A DNA stretch of 64,000 nucleotides from contig JAEPQB010000003.1 in NCBI GenBank assembly GCA_017640725.1, forward strand, positions 1-64,000, read 5' to 3'. The notes beneath the pieces were generated by a model. The model saw only the letters and a list, made by a program, of their open reading frames with translations, was not told where the DNA came from and did not search any database. This DNA comes from Kordiimonadaceae bacterium. GTDB taxonomy: Bacteria > Pseudomonadota > Alphaproteobacteria > Sphingomonadales > Kordiimonadaceae. This document shows, piece by piece, positions 27,364 to 36,115 of this stretch (its first letter is position 1; each line of letters opens with the position of its first letter). A program made the translations under genes and the position numbers.

Positions 27364-28921
27364 CTTCTGCGAACTTTTCAAACTCATCCATGATGCGGGA
27401 CAGATATTCGTCCCGCACGCTTAGTCGGTCGCCATCCTTTTTGGCATTCTCGATGAAGCTTTGGTGCAGCGCCTTGTCGTTTGCGATGGCGATGGCGGCA
27501 TCGCCCATGGCTTCATAACTCTCATAAGTCGGCGCGTTTTTCACCATATAGCCAACATCGCCGATGGGGCGGGTTAGCACAGGCACATGACCCTGCAGGG
27601 CTTGGGCTGCGCCGCTGCCGCCGCCCGCGCGGTCCGGATTGATGAAGGCATCACACAGTTCGTAAACCGCCATAATGTCCGGCTGCATGCCGGCGAAATG
27701 GCATCGGTCCGCAAGACCCGGCCAGTCTGCCATCGTTTCTTCATAGCCTTCGAATTTCCCGGCAAACAAAAAGTAAGCGTTGCTGTTATCCGCAATACGC
27801 TGCAGGAGCGTGAGGAATTCTTTGTCGACCTCCTGACCGAGGCGTAGTCCAATAACAGCATACAAGAAGGCATCATCCGGCACATTGAACTGGGCGCGGG
27901 TGAGTTTCGAATACTGAATTTTCTGGTGATAGCCGGGTGTCGAAACAAACAAATGCTTGTGCAATGTACCTTCGGCCTCAAGCTCACCCTGTTGCTCGTC
28001 GGTGAGTTCATCCCAGGTGTGGAAATGCTGGCGCCGCGTAATCGCCGTGCCTCGGCCGGACATATAGAAAAAACAGAAGGCCCGGTCGCCAAACGGTTCT
28101 GCCAACATATTGGGTGCACCAATCGACAGGATCATCTCCGGATCAAAATCATGCATGATTTTAAGGGTTTGCCTGACAGCGGGTTCAGTGAATGTGCCGC
28201 GGCCTGTCATCACAAACCGGAGCTGCACGCCTTCATAATTAACGGTGGATGCGTTCAGGAATTGCTCGGCAAACTGGCCGATTCCTTGTGGAACTAGTGG
28301 ACCCGTCGGCTCGCTTGTTGTTTCACTCGAGCAAACAATCATGACATTTTTGCCATGGTTTTCGGTCAGGTTTTTAGCGAATTCGAGCGTACGCACGCTC
28401 GGGGCATGCGGTGGCATCAGCATTTGACGCGTGAGCACAATCACGTTCCCGGTACGCCTAAATTTGGGTGGCGCGCCGTTGCAGACTTGCTGATACACGG
28501 CATCCACCACATCAACGGTACGGTTGAACACTGAAACGAATGTATCACGCCCCAAATGCTGCTTCAGGCGCTTGTCTGTGCCCTCCTTCTGGCTGAACTG
28601 CCACCAATTGAGGGTTGCCAGTACGGAGGCGCCATCCGCCAGAGTAGGGGCATAGCTGTCCAGTAAGGCCTTGAGGTTCATGGAACTCATCTGCTTACCC
28701 TCTAGGTAGAGCAACATGCTTTCGATCAAGATAGCCTTGTAAACATCCTTGGTATTCCGCCCGGCTTTCAGATGCTTGATAAGAATTTTCCGCGTCTTCG
28801 CATTCAGCTCAGGCGACAGAAGGGAAGGTACCACTTTGTGCAAATCTCGCTTCAGGTCCTCCGGCACAGCAAGCTGAGGTTGCGACAAAAATGAAACGAT
28901 TTGCGTTATATCGTTGGACAT
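27353..28921 (-). CDS. Glycosyltransferase-like protein
   Basis: A 522-residue cytoplasmic protein. The C-terminal third looks like the second Rossmann lobe of GT-B (family GT4-like) glycosyltransferases: YFLFAGKFEGYEE, CHFAGMQPDIMAVYELCDAFINPDRAGGGSGAAQALQGHVPVLTR-type residues and GDVGYMVKN. The middle region has a first-lobe-like VIVLTRQMLMPPHAPSVRTLEFAKNL. The N-terminal ~150 residues are helical and unfamiliar. The usual EX7E motif is replaced by an Asp/Gly-rich stretch, so the activity is uncertain. I chose ATG 28921 (MSNDITQIV); the longer frame to 29059 would run into argE on the other strand. Product is inferred. Confidence 0.7.
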   Translation of the reverse strand: MSNDITQIVSFLSQPQLAVPEDLKRDLHKVVPSLLSPELNAKTRKILIKHLKAGRNTKDVYKAILIESMLLYLEGKQMSSMNLKALLDSYAPTLADGASVLATLNWWQFSQKEGTDKRLKQHLGRDTFVSVFNRTVDVVDAVYQQVCNGAPPKFRRTGNVIVLTRQMLMPPHAPSVRTLEFAKNLTENHGKNVMIVCSSETTSEPTGPLVPQGIGQFAEQFLNASTVNYEGVQLRFVMTGRGTFTEPAVRQTLKIMHDFDPEMILSIGAPNMLAEPFGDRAFCFFYMSGRGTAITRRQHFHTWDELTDEQQGELEAEGTLHKHLFVSTPGYHQKIQYSKLTRAQFNVPDDAFLYAVIGLRLGQEVDKEFLTLLQRIADNSNAYFLFAGKFEGYEETMADWPGLADRCHFAGMQPDIMAVYELCDAFINPDRAGGGSGAAQALQGHVPVLTRPIGDVGYMVKNAPTYESYEAMGDAAIAIANDKALHQSFIENAKKDGDRLSVRDEYLSRIMDEFEKFAEANE

Positions 28922-28986
28922 TGGGGGGAAGGACCCTCTATTTGAAAATACACATGTGCGGAAACAGTGGCCGATGGTAACCCTAA

Positions 28987-30159
28987 ATGTATGACAAACA
29001 AGCGCAAACCGCTGACATCCTGAAAATTTTGGAAGCACTGGTGGCGTTTGACACCACAAGCTTCAAATCCAACCTGGACCTGATTGATTTTGTCGCTGCC
29101 AAACTGGAAAAGGCAGGGGCAAATGTGCATGTGCTGAAGGCCAAAGACCAGCCAAAGGCGAACATGGTCGCGACCTTTGGTCCCAATGTTCCAGGCGGCG
29201 TTGTTCTGTCCGGGCATACAGACGTTGTGCCCGTTGAAGGGCAAGAATGGACATGTCCCGCGTTTGAAATGACCGAGAAGGACGGCAAACTCTTTGGTCG
29301 CGGCACTGCAGACATGAAGGGTTTTCTTGCCGTTGCGCTGGCGCACGCAGACGATTTTGCCAACGCAAGCCTCAAAAAGCCGATCCATTTGGCTTTTTCA
29401 TTTGATGAAGAGGTCGGCTGCACGGGTATTCAGGAAATGCTGCCCTTTTTGTCAGACTATGTCGCTGCACCGCGCCTCGTTGTGATCGGGGAGCCCACTT
29501 CAATGCAGGTGGCAACCGCCCACAAAGGCCAATATGTGGCCAAGACGCGCATCGTCGGTCGGGAGGCGCACTCCAGTCGCCCCGATGACGGCGTCAACGC
29601 GGTTGTCGTTGCCGCCGAGCTGATCCGTTACATTGATGACATGGCAAGCCATGTTCGGCAGGCTGGGCCGTTTGACGAGAGTTTTGAGCCTCCTCACACC
29701 ACGTTCAATATTGGGCCCATATCCGGTGGCAGCGCCTTCAATATTATCTCTAACAAGTGCGAATTTGACTGGGAATTCCGCTTTTTGCCAGACCAGGACG
29801 GACCTGCCATCATCGCCGCTTATATGGATCACATCGAGCAAAAAGTCTTGCCAACGATTAAAGCGAAATTCCCGGAGTGTGACATCACCAACGAAATATG
29901 GGCCTACCTGCCACCCCTAAAGGCGGACCCCGGCAGCGACGGTGAAAGTTTTGCGATGAGCTTGGCCCAAAAGAACGAGTCGACAGTTGTGGCCTTCGGT
30001 ACTGAAGCTGGTCATTTCCAGGGACTGTCCTTCCCAACAGTGGTATGTGGGCCAGGGGATATTGCCCAAGCCCACAAGCCAGATGAGTTCATTGAAATCA
30101 GCGACTTAGAGGCTTGTTCCCGCTTCATGGTGCGAGTGCGGGAGGCCATGTGCCAATGA
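28987..30159 (+). CDS. argE: Acetylornithine deacetylase (M20 metallopeptidase family)
   Basis: ArgE removes the acetyl group from N-acetylornithine in arginine synthesis. The M20 metal and catalytic motifs are present: GHTDVVPV (His77, Asp79), GTADMKG (Asp109), FDEEVGCTG (Glu141 and Glu142), GEPT, and TEAGHFQ near the C-terminus. Length 390 fits ArgE. It is divergent from the glycosyltransferase gene with a 65-nt gap, and overlaps the acylphosphatase gene by 4 nt. A succinyl-diaminopimelate desuccinylase is a less likely alternative. Confidence 0.9.
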   Translation: MYDKQAQTADILKILEALVAFDTTSFKSNLDLIDFVAAKLEKAGANVHVLKAKDQPKANMVATFGPNVPGGVVLSGHTDVVPVEGQEWTCPAFEMTEKDGKLFGRGTADMKGFLAVALAHADDFANASLKKPIHLAFSFDEEVGCTGIQEMLPFLSDYVAAPRLVVIGEPTSMQVATAHKGQYVAKTRIVGREAHSSRPDDGVNAVVVAAELIRYIDDMASHVRQAGPFDESFEPPHTTFNIGPISGGSAFNIISNKCEFDWEFRFLPDQDGPAIIAAYMDHIEQKVLPTIKAKFPECDITNEIWAYLPPLKADPGSDGESFAMSLAQKNESTVVAFGTEAGHFQGLSFPTVVCGPGDIAQAHKPDEFIEISDLEACSRFMVRVREAMCQ

Positions 30160-30449
30160 CCAGCACGCCAGACTTCAAAGCTGTGCGGGTTCGCATTTAC
30201 GGCAAGGTGCAGGGCGTTTGGTATCGTGGGTGGGTGCAATCGAAAGCGCAACCGCTTGGCATATTTGGGTGGGTCAGAAACCGTGAAGACGGCACAGTTG
30301 AAGCTCTGTTTTGCGGTTCGCCAGCGGTAGTGGACCGCATGCTTGCGCTCTGTATGCGCGGACCGGAAACGGCGAGAGTTGACCGTATCGAAACTGAGCC
30401 GGCGCAAGGCATTGCCCCGAAACGTTTTGAAGTAAAACCGACGGTTTGA
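30156..30449 (+). CDS. Acylphosphatase
   Basis: Acylphosphatases hydrolyse carboxyl-phosphate bonds. The 97-residue protein starts at ATG 30156, overlapping the argE stop (ATGA). The two signatures are visible: VRIYGKVQGVWYRGW with the catalytic Arg24, and GWVRNREDGTVEA with Asn42. Length is normal for the family. The real substrate in bacteria is usually unclear. Confidence 0.93.
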   Translation: MTSTPDFKAVRVRIYGKVQGVWYRGWVQSKAQPLGIFGWVRNREDGTVEALFCGSPAVVDRMLALCMRGPETARVDRIETEPAQGIAPKRFEVKPTV

Positions 30450-30528
30450 GTGGGCTAAAGCGACTCAATCTACGCCTGTATTTACTCATCTATAGTCCAT
30501 TGAACTAAGTCCTCCGTAGAAAGATGGT

Positions 30529-30546
30529 CACACAAGAGTGTGTTTT
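30529..30546 (+). terminator. Weak terminator-like hairpin
   Basis: CACAC (30529-30533) pairs with GTGTG (30538-30542) over AAGA, followed by TTTT. It lies 80 nt after the acylphosphatase stop in the 166-nt gap before the PAS_5 gene. The short stem makes this a weak call. Confidence 0.3.
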
Positions 30547-30615
30547 GCAGTTTGTGACACAGCCGTGTATGCGCAGCTGCAGTAGGATTTCGTTTTGTTT
30601 ACTAGGGCCTAAATC

Positions 30616-31110
30616 ATGCAGCCGAATGAAAATAGCCCGTTGACGATGCAACAGCTGCCGTTGACGCACTTGCCGGAAGTTACAGAATTTAAAGAGATCC
30701 TCTCGCTATACGCTTCAAAACTTGAAGGTCGGCTGATGCCGCGCTGGCAGGATTTTTCATTCTCTGAATTTGTCGGTTGGCATCCGCGACTGGCCCTTTC
30801 CCAGATTGAAGGTGATGACCTTCGCTTTCGAATTTTTGGTACCGCATTTGTTGAGTTGTTCGCCCGGGATTTAACAGGCCAACTATTGATCGGCTCCATG
30901 GTGGCCGAACAAACCCAGTCTACAAAAACTCATTTTCACGCTCTCTTGAACGGCCCAAGGATAGGTCTGGCCAAAGGGCGTGTGCCAGCTGAAGGCAGAG
31001 GCTTCCTGCGGTTTGAAGTGATCGACCTGCCGCTTGCAGATGAAAATGGCGAGGTAAGCCATTTTCTTCATGCTTGTGCACCCCCGACCGAGCGAATGTC
31101 CGCCGCTTAA
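30616..31110 (+). CDS. PAS_5-type domain protein
   Basis: A 164-residue protein made of one PAS_5-like domain: WQDFSFSEFVGWHPRLALSQIEGDDLRFRIFG, then FVELFARDLTGQLL and a C-terminal beta section (GRGFLRFEVIDLPLADENGEV). PAS_5 proteins are common in Rhodospirillales-like alphaproteobacteria, mostly without a known effector. No output domain is present, so it may sense or bind a ligand or act with a partner. The start ATG at 30616 has TAGGG 9 nt upstream. A second family member lies at 35484-36068. Confidence 0.75.
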   Translation: MQPNENSPLTMQQLPLTHLPEVTEFKEILSLYASKLEGRLMPRWQDFSFSEFVGWHPRLALSQIEGDDLRFRIFGTAFVELFARDLTGQLLIGSMVAEQTQSTKTHFHALLNGPRIGLAKGRVPAEGRGFLRFEVIDLPLADENGEVSHFLHACAPPTERMSAA

Positions 31111-31140
31111 GGGTCTTGCGCGGACAATGATCGGATTTTT
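31097..31140. terminator. Possible terminator between convergent genes
   Basis: TGTCCGC (31097-31103) pairs with GCGGACA (31120-31126); an ATTTTT run follows 9 nt later at 31135-31140. It spans the end of the PAS_5 gene and the short gap to the convergent oxidoreductase gene. The T-run is too far away for a strong call. Confidence 0.3.
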
Positions 31141-31145
31141 AGGTG

Positions 31146-33389
31146 TTAAGCAAAATCAACGAATTTGTTGAACGGCATTTCCCTTAGCCTGGTACCGGTT
31201 GCCGCATAAATTGCGTTGGCGAGTGCAGGTGCAGCCGGCGGAAGGCCTGGTTCACCAAGGCCTGCTATTTCTTCGGCTTGCTCGGAAAAACCAACATGAA
31301 TTCTGGGGGATTGATGCAGTCGCATGCCTTCAAATTGGTCGAAATTGACCTGCTGCGGAATACCGTTTTCGTATGTCCTTTCGCAATTCATGGCGTGCGC
31401 GAGACCAAAAATCACGCTACCCATCACTTGCGCTTCTGCATTCACAGGGTCCAAAACTGTGCCGCAGTCTATCGCAACCCATACATCATCAATCCGAATG
31501 CCTTGGTCGGACACAGTTACATCAATAACTTCAGCGGCCGGTACGCCGTGCGAATAGCCAAAAGCGACACCACGCCCGCGGTTTGGTCCTATATCTGTGC
31601 CTTTCCAATTGGCCATTTCGGCCACCAGTTCCACAACACGTCGGCTATCACTGTGATGAAGCAGCCTCAATCGCTCTTCAATCGGGTCCGCACCAGATTT
31701 TTCGATCAATTCGTCCAAGAACCCCTCATGGAAAAATATGTTGGAACATGCGCCGGGTGACCGCCATGACCCAATGGGTAGCATCTCTGGTGCTCTGTAT
31801 GCCGAAACACGATAGTTCGGAATTTTGTAAGGCTGATCCCCTGCGCCCCAAAACAGGGTTGTGTCAGGCCCCGGTGGCACGATAAACACACGCCCGAACC
31901 AGCTGTCTATCACTGATTGGCTAATCACATCCATGTCCATGCATTCAACATGGCCAGCGCGCACACTACCACGGGCTTTGGCAAGAGCCATCGGGCGCGG
32001 GTAATCCTGGATGGTGTCCTCTTCCCGCGAAAGCGTTGTTTTGACCGGTATTCCCGGCACGGCCTGGGCCAATTCGATGGCCGGAATCAGATACTCACCG
32101 TCCAGACGCCGCCCAAAACTGCCACCAGCTGGCAACGCATGTAGCGTAATATCTTCTGCTGCCAGACCTGTTTTTTCGGCAGCAAACTTCTTGAGGGCGT
32201 CTGGCACTTGGGTTGCTGTCCAGATGTCCAGGTGAGTTTTGGTGTACAGAACTGTGCAGGAAATTGGCTCCAATGCACCATGCGCCAGATAGGGTACTTT
32301 GTATTCCACCTCTAACGCGTCCGAGCGGTTGGCAAGGCTGCTCTCTACATCCCCTTCGTCCTGCATCTGACTATTGAGATTGTCTGGTGTGTCTGCCTCC
32401 CGCAAAACGTCCCACATTTGATCAGAGGACAATATTTTGTTCGCCGGTATCCAGCTAATTTCTAACGCAGCTGCTGCCTGGAACGCGCGCCACGTGTTGT
32501 CGGCAATCACACCGACGCCGCCAGTTACAGGGACGATTTTTTTGACACCACGCACTGTTGTGGCAGCGCCGGCATCAAATTGCCGTGCAGTGCCACCCAC
32601 CATTGGGTTTCTCACAACAGTGGCATGCAGCATATTTTCAAGGCGCACATCAATCCCGTAGTTTTGGGTGCCCGTTGATTTGGCAACAATATCCGTACGC
32701 TGTTGCGGTTTGCCCAGGAAGCGCCAGTCGGCTGGGGGTTTCAGCGAGACACTTGTTATGGGAGTTAGTTTGGCGGCTTCCCGGGCTAACTTGGTATAGG
32801 GGATGGTTGAACCGTCAGGTATTACGACAGAGCCATCCCGAGTTGACAGCTTACTGCGCGGCGTGCCTGTCAGGTTGGCTGCTGCTTGTTTGAGTGTCTC
32901 GCGGGTAACCGCACCGGCTTCCCGCAAGATTTTTTCCATGCTGGCAGTCGATGAAGAGCCCCCTGTGAACTGCGCAGCTGTCAGTTTGGCGAAGGTCTTC
33001 ATAGCGGACCGGGTTGCCTCAGGCACAAACCCTTTATCATAGTGAAAGAAGGGCAGCCCATTGGCCGCGACGACCCCGTTTGCGTATGCCGCATGCGGTT
33101 GGCCAGTATCCAGGCGAACCGAGTGAGGATCAACATCAAGCTCCTCTGCAATCAGATAGGCTTGCATTGAGGCAATGCCTTGTCCGACATCTGCTCTCGG
33201 CACAATGAAGGTAATCCCGTCTTCGGAGATTTTCACAAACGCGGTCATCGCGGCCTCGCCGTCTTCCAGGGTATTTGTCAGGGGATTGGCTGGATCACGC
33301 GCAATAAAATAGGTACCAATCACCAAACCGCCTGTAACAGCAGCGGAGGAAACTAAGAACCTGCGACGGCTGATGGTTTTTTCTGCCAT
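31146..33389 (-). CDS. Molybdenum hydroxylase large subunit (IorB/xanthine dehydrogenase family)
   Basis: The 747-residue protein resembles isoquinoline 1-oxidoreductase beta-type subunits, which hold the molybdenum cofactor and hydroxylate N-heterocycles or aldehydes. A Tat-type signal is at the N-terminus (SRRRFLVSSAAVTGGLVIG), so export as a folded holoenzyme is expected. Family motifs include ADVGQGIASMQAYLIAEEL, APEMLPIGSWRSPGA and GLGEPGLPPAAPALANAI, the last with the expected active-site Glu (GEPG). It overlaps the 2Fe-2S subunit gene by 1 nt. Substrate is unknown. Confidence 0.88.
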   Translation of the reverse strand: MAEKTISRRRFLVSSAAVTGGLVIGTYFIARDPANPLTNTLEDGEAAMTAFVKISEDGITFIVPRADVGQGIASMQAYLIAEELDVDPHSVRLDTGQPHAAYANGVVAANGLPFFHYDKGFVPEATRSAMKTFAKLTAAQFTGGSSSTASMEKILREAGAVTRETLKQAAANLTGTPRSKLSTRDGSVVIPDGSTIPYTKLAREAAKLTPITSVSLKPPADWRFLGKPQQRTDIVAKSTGTQNYGIDVRLENMLHATVVRNPMVGGTARQFDAGAATTVRGVKKIVPVTGGVGVIADNTWRAFQAAAALEISWIPANKILSSDQMWDVLREADTPDNLNSQMQDEGDVESSLANRSDALEVEYKVPYLAHGALEPISCTVLYTKTHLDIWTATQVPDALKKFAAEKTGLAAEDITLHALPAGGSFGRRLDGEYLIPAIELAQAVPGIPVKTTLSREEDTIQDYPRPMALAKARGSVRAGHVECMDMDVISQSVIDSWFGRVFIVPPGPDTTLFWGAGDQPYKIPNYRVSAYRAPEMLPIGSWRSPGACSNIFFHEGFLDELIEKSGADPIEERLRLLHHSDSRRVVELVAEMANWKGTDIGPNRGRGVAFGYSHGVPAAEVIDVTVSDQGIRIDDVWVAIDCGTVLDPVNAEAQVMGSVIFGLAHAMNCERTYENGIPQQVNFDQFEGMRLHQSPRIHVGFSEQAEEIAGLGEPGLPPAAPALANAIYAATGTRLREMPFNKFVDFA

Positions 33390-33850
33390 TATTCGCCCTT
33401 TCCGCCTGCGAGCGCTGCGGTTTTAATTGCAGCCTTTATCCGGGGGTAGGTGCCACATCGGCACAGATTACCGGACATGGCGTCGTCGATATCTTGATCC
33501 GTTGGATTTGGCACTGACTGCAATAGGTCTGCGGCCTGCATGATTTGGCCGTTCTGGCAATAGCCGCATTGCGCTACCTGATGATCAATCCAGGCCTGTT
33601 GCAAGACGTGTGGAGCGTCCGGGGAGCCCAGTCCCTGGATTGTGGTGATTTCTCCCCATACATCAGATAGCGCAAGTTGGCATGAGCGCACGGCCGTGCC
33701 GTCCACATGAACTGTGCAGGCGCCGCATTGCGCAATGCCACAGCCGTACTTAACGCAAGTAACACCAAGTTCGTCGCGCAGCACCCAAAGCAAGGGCATA
33801 TCTTGTTCGGCATCAACGTCAAATGAGGTGCCATCCACTGTAATTTGCAT
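33389..33850 (-). CDS. 2Fe-2S subunit of a molybdenum hydroxylase (IorA-like)
   Basis: A 153-residue electron-transfer subunit with two [2Fe-2S] clusters. The ferredoxin-like cluster uses Cys37, Cys42, Cys45 and Cys57 (CGIAQCGAC...SC); the second uses Cys95, Cys98, Cys130 and Cys132 (QCGYCQ and [10 protein letters not shown]). I start at ATG 33850 ([13 protein letters not shown]), the usual family start. It is the first gene of a two-gene operon with the large subunit and is divergent from an AraC-type regulator. Confidence 0.92.
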   Translation of the reverse strand: MQITVDGTSFDVDAEQDMPLLWVLRDELGVTCVKYGCGIAQCGACTVHVDGTAVRSCQLALSDVWGEITTIQGLGSPDAPHVLQQAWIDHQVAQCGYCQNGQIMQAADLLQSVPNPTDQDIDDAMSGNLCRCGTYPRIKAAIKTAALAGGKGE

Positions 33851-34006
33851 GTTCTGTTCCTGCCAGTTCTTCCCCAAAAGGCCTTTCAATAATCTCGAAT
33901 TTTGCTCAGATGAGAACTTGCAATTATGGTCAAACGACTAACCAAAACAGGCACGGCCATTATATGGTGGACTGGCGGCCAGGCATGCAGGAGGGTTGGT
34001 GACATC

Positions 34007-35005
34007 ATGACTGACAAATTGTTCCCAATAGGTATCGCTGTTCAAGCTGTAGGCCCGATTTTGGCGGTCGATGAGGCCCGAATGCTTGATTTAGCGGGCC
34101 TGGATATGACCCCAGCTGACGCGAAAACGGCACTCGTTACAGCAGACGAGTATTTTCGTGTTTGGGAGGCTGCGGAACATTTATCAACACAGCAGTCTGC
34201 AGGCTATGCGGTGGGCATTGCCTTGGCGAACAGCCAGTCAGCACCCGCTTTTCAAGCGCTGACGTGCGCGCCCAATTTTTTGACTGGTCAGCAACGGCTT
34301 TCGAAATACAAAACTCTGGTTGGTCCCATTAAATCGCGTGCACTGGTTCGCGATGACACGCTGACAGTTGAGTATTTTTCTGCAGATCCAAACGCGAAAA
34401 TGCCCGCTGGCGCTGGTCTTGCGCATGTTTGTTATTCCGCAAAAGCAATTCGGAACCTGACTAGCAAACCCGTAACGCCTATTGATGTGGAGCTCTTAGA
34501 CGTTGATGTACCTTGGCCTGTGAAAGAATTTCTTGGCGCCAACATCTACGCCGCGGAAGGAAATCAGACCTCCATCAGCTTTTCCCTTGCTGACGCAGAA
34601 CTACCCTTCATCAGCGAAAACACGGTTCTTTGGCGTCATATTGAACAAAACCTGATTGCTGAGTTAACCGAACAAATTACCAGCACCCCCTTTGTTTCAC
34701 TGGTGAAAGAACGTGTAATTAAGCAGTTACCGAGTGGGGTCGTTTCTGCCTCTCGGATCAGTGAACAATTAGGCATGAGCCAAAGCACATTTCAGCGACG
34801 ATTGAAACGTGATGGCACTAGCTACAAGCAGATTCTGGATCGAGTTCGAGTCAGTATGGCAACGTCATATTTGAAGCAGGGCAGTGTTCAGCTCGCTGAA
34901 ATTTCACTGATGCTTGGGTATGCAGATCCCAACAGTTTCTTCCGTGCCTTCAAGGCTTTAACCGGGATGACGCCGAACGAGTTTCGCGACGCCAATGGTG
35001 TTTAG
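34007..35005 (+). CDS. AraC-family regulator with Arabinose_bd-like N-terminal domain
   Basis: A 332-residue DNA-binding protein. The N-terminal ~200 residues resemble the ligand-binding domain of OruR/ArgR-type AraC regulators; the C-terminal ~90 residues hold two helix-turn-helix units (SRISEQLGMSQSTFQRRLKRDG and AEISLMLGYADPNSFFRAFKALTGMTP-like residues). ATG 34007 has AGGAGGG upstream, about 11 nt away. It is divergent from the molybdenum hydroxylase pair, which it may regulate, and is followed by a membrane-protein gene after 25 nt. Confidence 0.85.
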   Translation: MTDKLFPIGIAVQAVGPILAVDEARMLDLAGLDMTPADAKTALVTADEYFRVWEAAEHLSTQQSAGYAVGIALANSQSAPAFQALTCAPNFLTGQQRLSKYKTLVGPIKSRALVRDDTLTVEYFSADPNAKMPAGAGLAHVCYSAKAIRNLTSKPVTPIDVELLDVDVPWPVKEFLGANIYAAEGNQTSISFSLADAELPFISENTVLWRHIEQNLIAELTEQITSTPFVSLVKERVIKQLPSGVVSASRISEQLGMSQSTFQRRLKRDGTSYKQILDRVRVSMATSYLKQGSVQLAEISLMLGYADPNSFFRAFKALTGMTPNEFRDANGV

Positions 35006-35030
35006 CCGGGCAATTAATGAGGACGATGGC

Positions 35031-35444
35031 ATGCCAATCAAACTGAAATGGGTTATAGCGATTTTGATGGGCGCAACCGTTTTCAGGGCGCAAACAATCC
35101 TGTTTCTGTCATCAGTAGAAACCTTCGGTGGCCCGGCGCCAGACGCCTGGTTCGGGCCATGGCTGAGTGATGCCATTTTGGGCTTTCTTGTGCCGGTCAT
35201 GGTGTTTTTGTTTTGGCGGAGTCGCAGTGTCAAGATTTGGGGCGCGCTCGTTGTTTACAATGGCATTGGTGCTTTTGACTATTCTCAAGGGTTGATCACC
35301 CAGGTATTGAGTCCCATGCCTGCCGAGATGGCGTCTCCTACGTCCGTTTATGCGGGCATTGCTGTTTTCTTGGTGATGCAATTGGTTGTATTGGTATTGC
35401 TTTTTAGTCGCACGGTAGTGAGGCATTTTTGCCTGCACAAATGA
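35031..35444 (+). CDS. Four-segment membrane protein of unknown function
   Basis: A 137-residue protein with about four membrane segments: LKWVIAILMGATVFRAQTIL, LSDAILGFLVPVMVFLFW, IWGALVVYNGIGAFDYS and VYAGIAVFLVMQLVVLVLLF. I do not recognise a family. ATG 35031 has GAGGA 7 nt upstream. It follows the AraC gene closely in the same direction and ends 39 nt before a convergent PAS_5 gene. Confidence 0.7.
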   Translation: MPIKLKWVIAILMGATVFRAQTILFLSSVETFGGPAPDAWFGPWLSDAILGFLVPVMVFLFWRSRSVKIWGALVVYNGIGAFDYSQGLITQVLSPMPAEMASPTSVYAGIAVFLVMQLVVLVLLFSRTVVRHFCLHK

Positions 35445-35483
35445 CCGTTTGAGGCACTTCAATGAGTAGCTATTTCAGAAATG

Positions 35484-36068
35484 CTATGCCCGAATTTTAG
35501 TGTCCGACGGCGCAACAACGCTAAGCGCTAGGTCGATGGAAGAACCATCTGTACTCATTGGGAACACGGAGCGAATTATTTTGATAAAGCTTCGGTCTGC
35601 AAGCGGCATTTTTGTCTCGCCCACATAAGCCAAGTTATTCTCAAGGCAAACTTCAATGCTCTTATAGGTGGTAAGAGCGTCTTCAGGGGACTGCATGCGG
35701 CCGACAGGCATGCCCGTCAGGTCGCGACCGACCATATGGCCATACTCTGTCCCGCACAGTCTGTATCGGAAGCGGAAATCGCGATCGTTTAAATGGGATT
35801 GCTGTCTTGATTCTTTCGGTGCCAGGGGCTCTTTTGTTACCATGACCACCCAAGGTAATAGTTTGGGCAGTCGCGCAGGATTTAAGGATTGGCGAGGGAA
35901 TACACCATTGTCAGTGAGTTCATTCTCCCAATAGCTGTGAAACAGGCGCACAGGGTGACTTTCTGGCACATCTTCAAAAGGAATTCTTCCTAATTTTTCA
36001 AACACGTTTTGGGACACAACTGATGGATTTTCTTGGTTGCCAGCGGGACAGACGGGGCACACTCTCAC
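35484..36068 (-). CDS. PAS_5-type domain protein
   Basis: A protein of up to 194 residues with a PAS_5-like domain: LFHSYWENEL, ARLPKLLPWVVMVT, FRFRYRLCGTEYGHMVGRDLTGMPVG. The RYRLCGTEY...GRDLTG pattern parallels the protein at 30616 (RFRIFGTAF...ARDLTG), so they are paralogues. The start is uncertain: GTG 36068 gives an N-terminus with two CxxC-like cysteines (VCPVCP) but no clear ribosome binding site. It lies 47 nt downstream of lipB in the same direction. No output domain. Confidence 0.68.
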   Translation of the reverse strand: MRVCPVCPAGNQENPSVVSQNVFEKLGRIPFEDVPESHPVRLFHSYWENELTDNGVFPRQSLNPARLPKLLPWVVMVTKEPLAPKESRQQSHLNDRDFRFRYRLCGTEYGHMVGRDLTGMPVGRMQSPEDALTTYKSIEVCLENNLAYVGETKMPLADRSFIKIIRSVFPMSTDGSSIDLALSVVAPSDTKIRA

Positions 36069-36115
36069 ATGAGGGTTAACAAATGGCGAACATTTCAGAC
36101 TGTTGGGTGCAGTTT

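Noticed and set aside
35450-35500. Inverted repeat between the membrane-protein gene and the second PAS_5 gene
   Set aside because: The arms meet with a 1-nt loop and a bulge, so a stable terminator hairpin cannot form as written.
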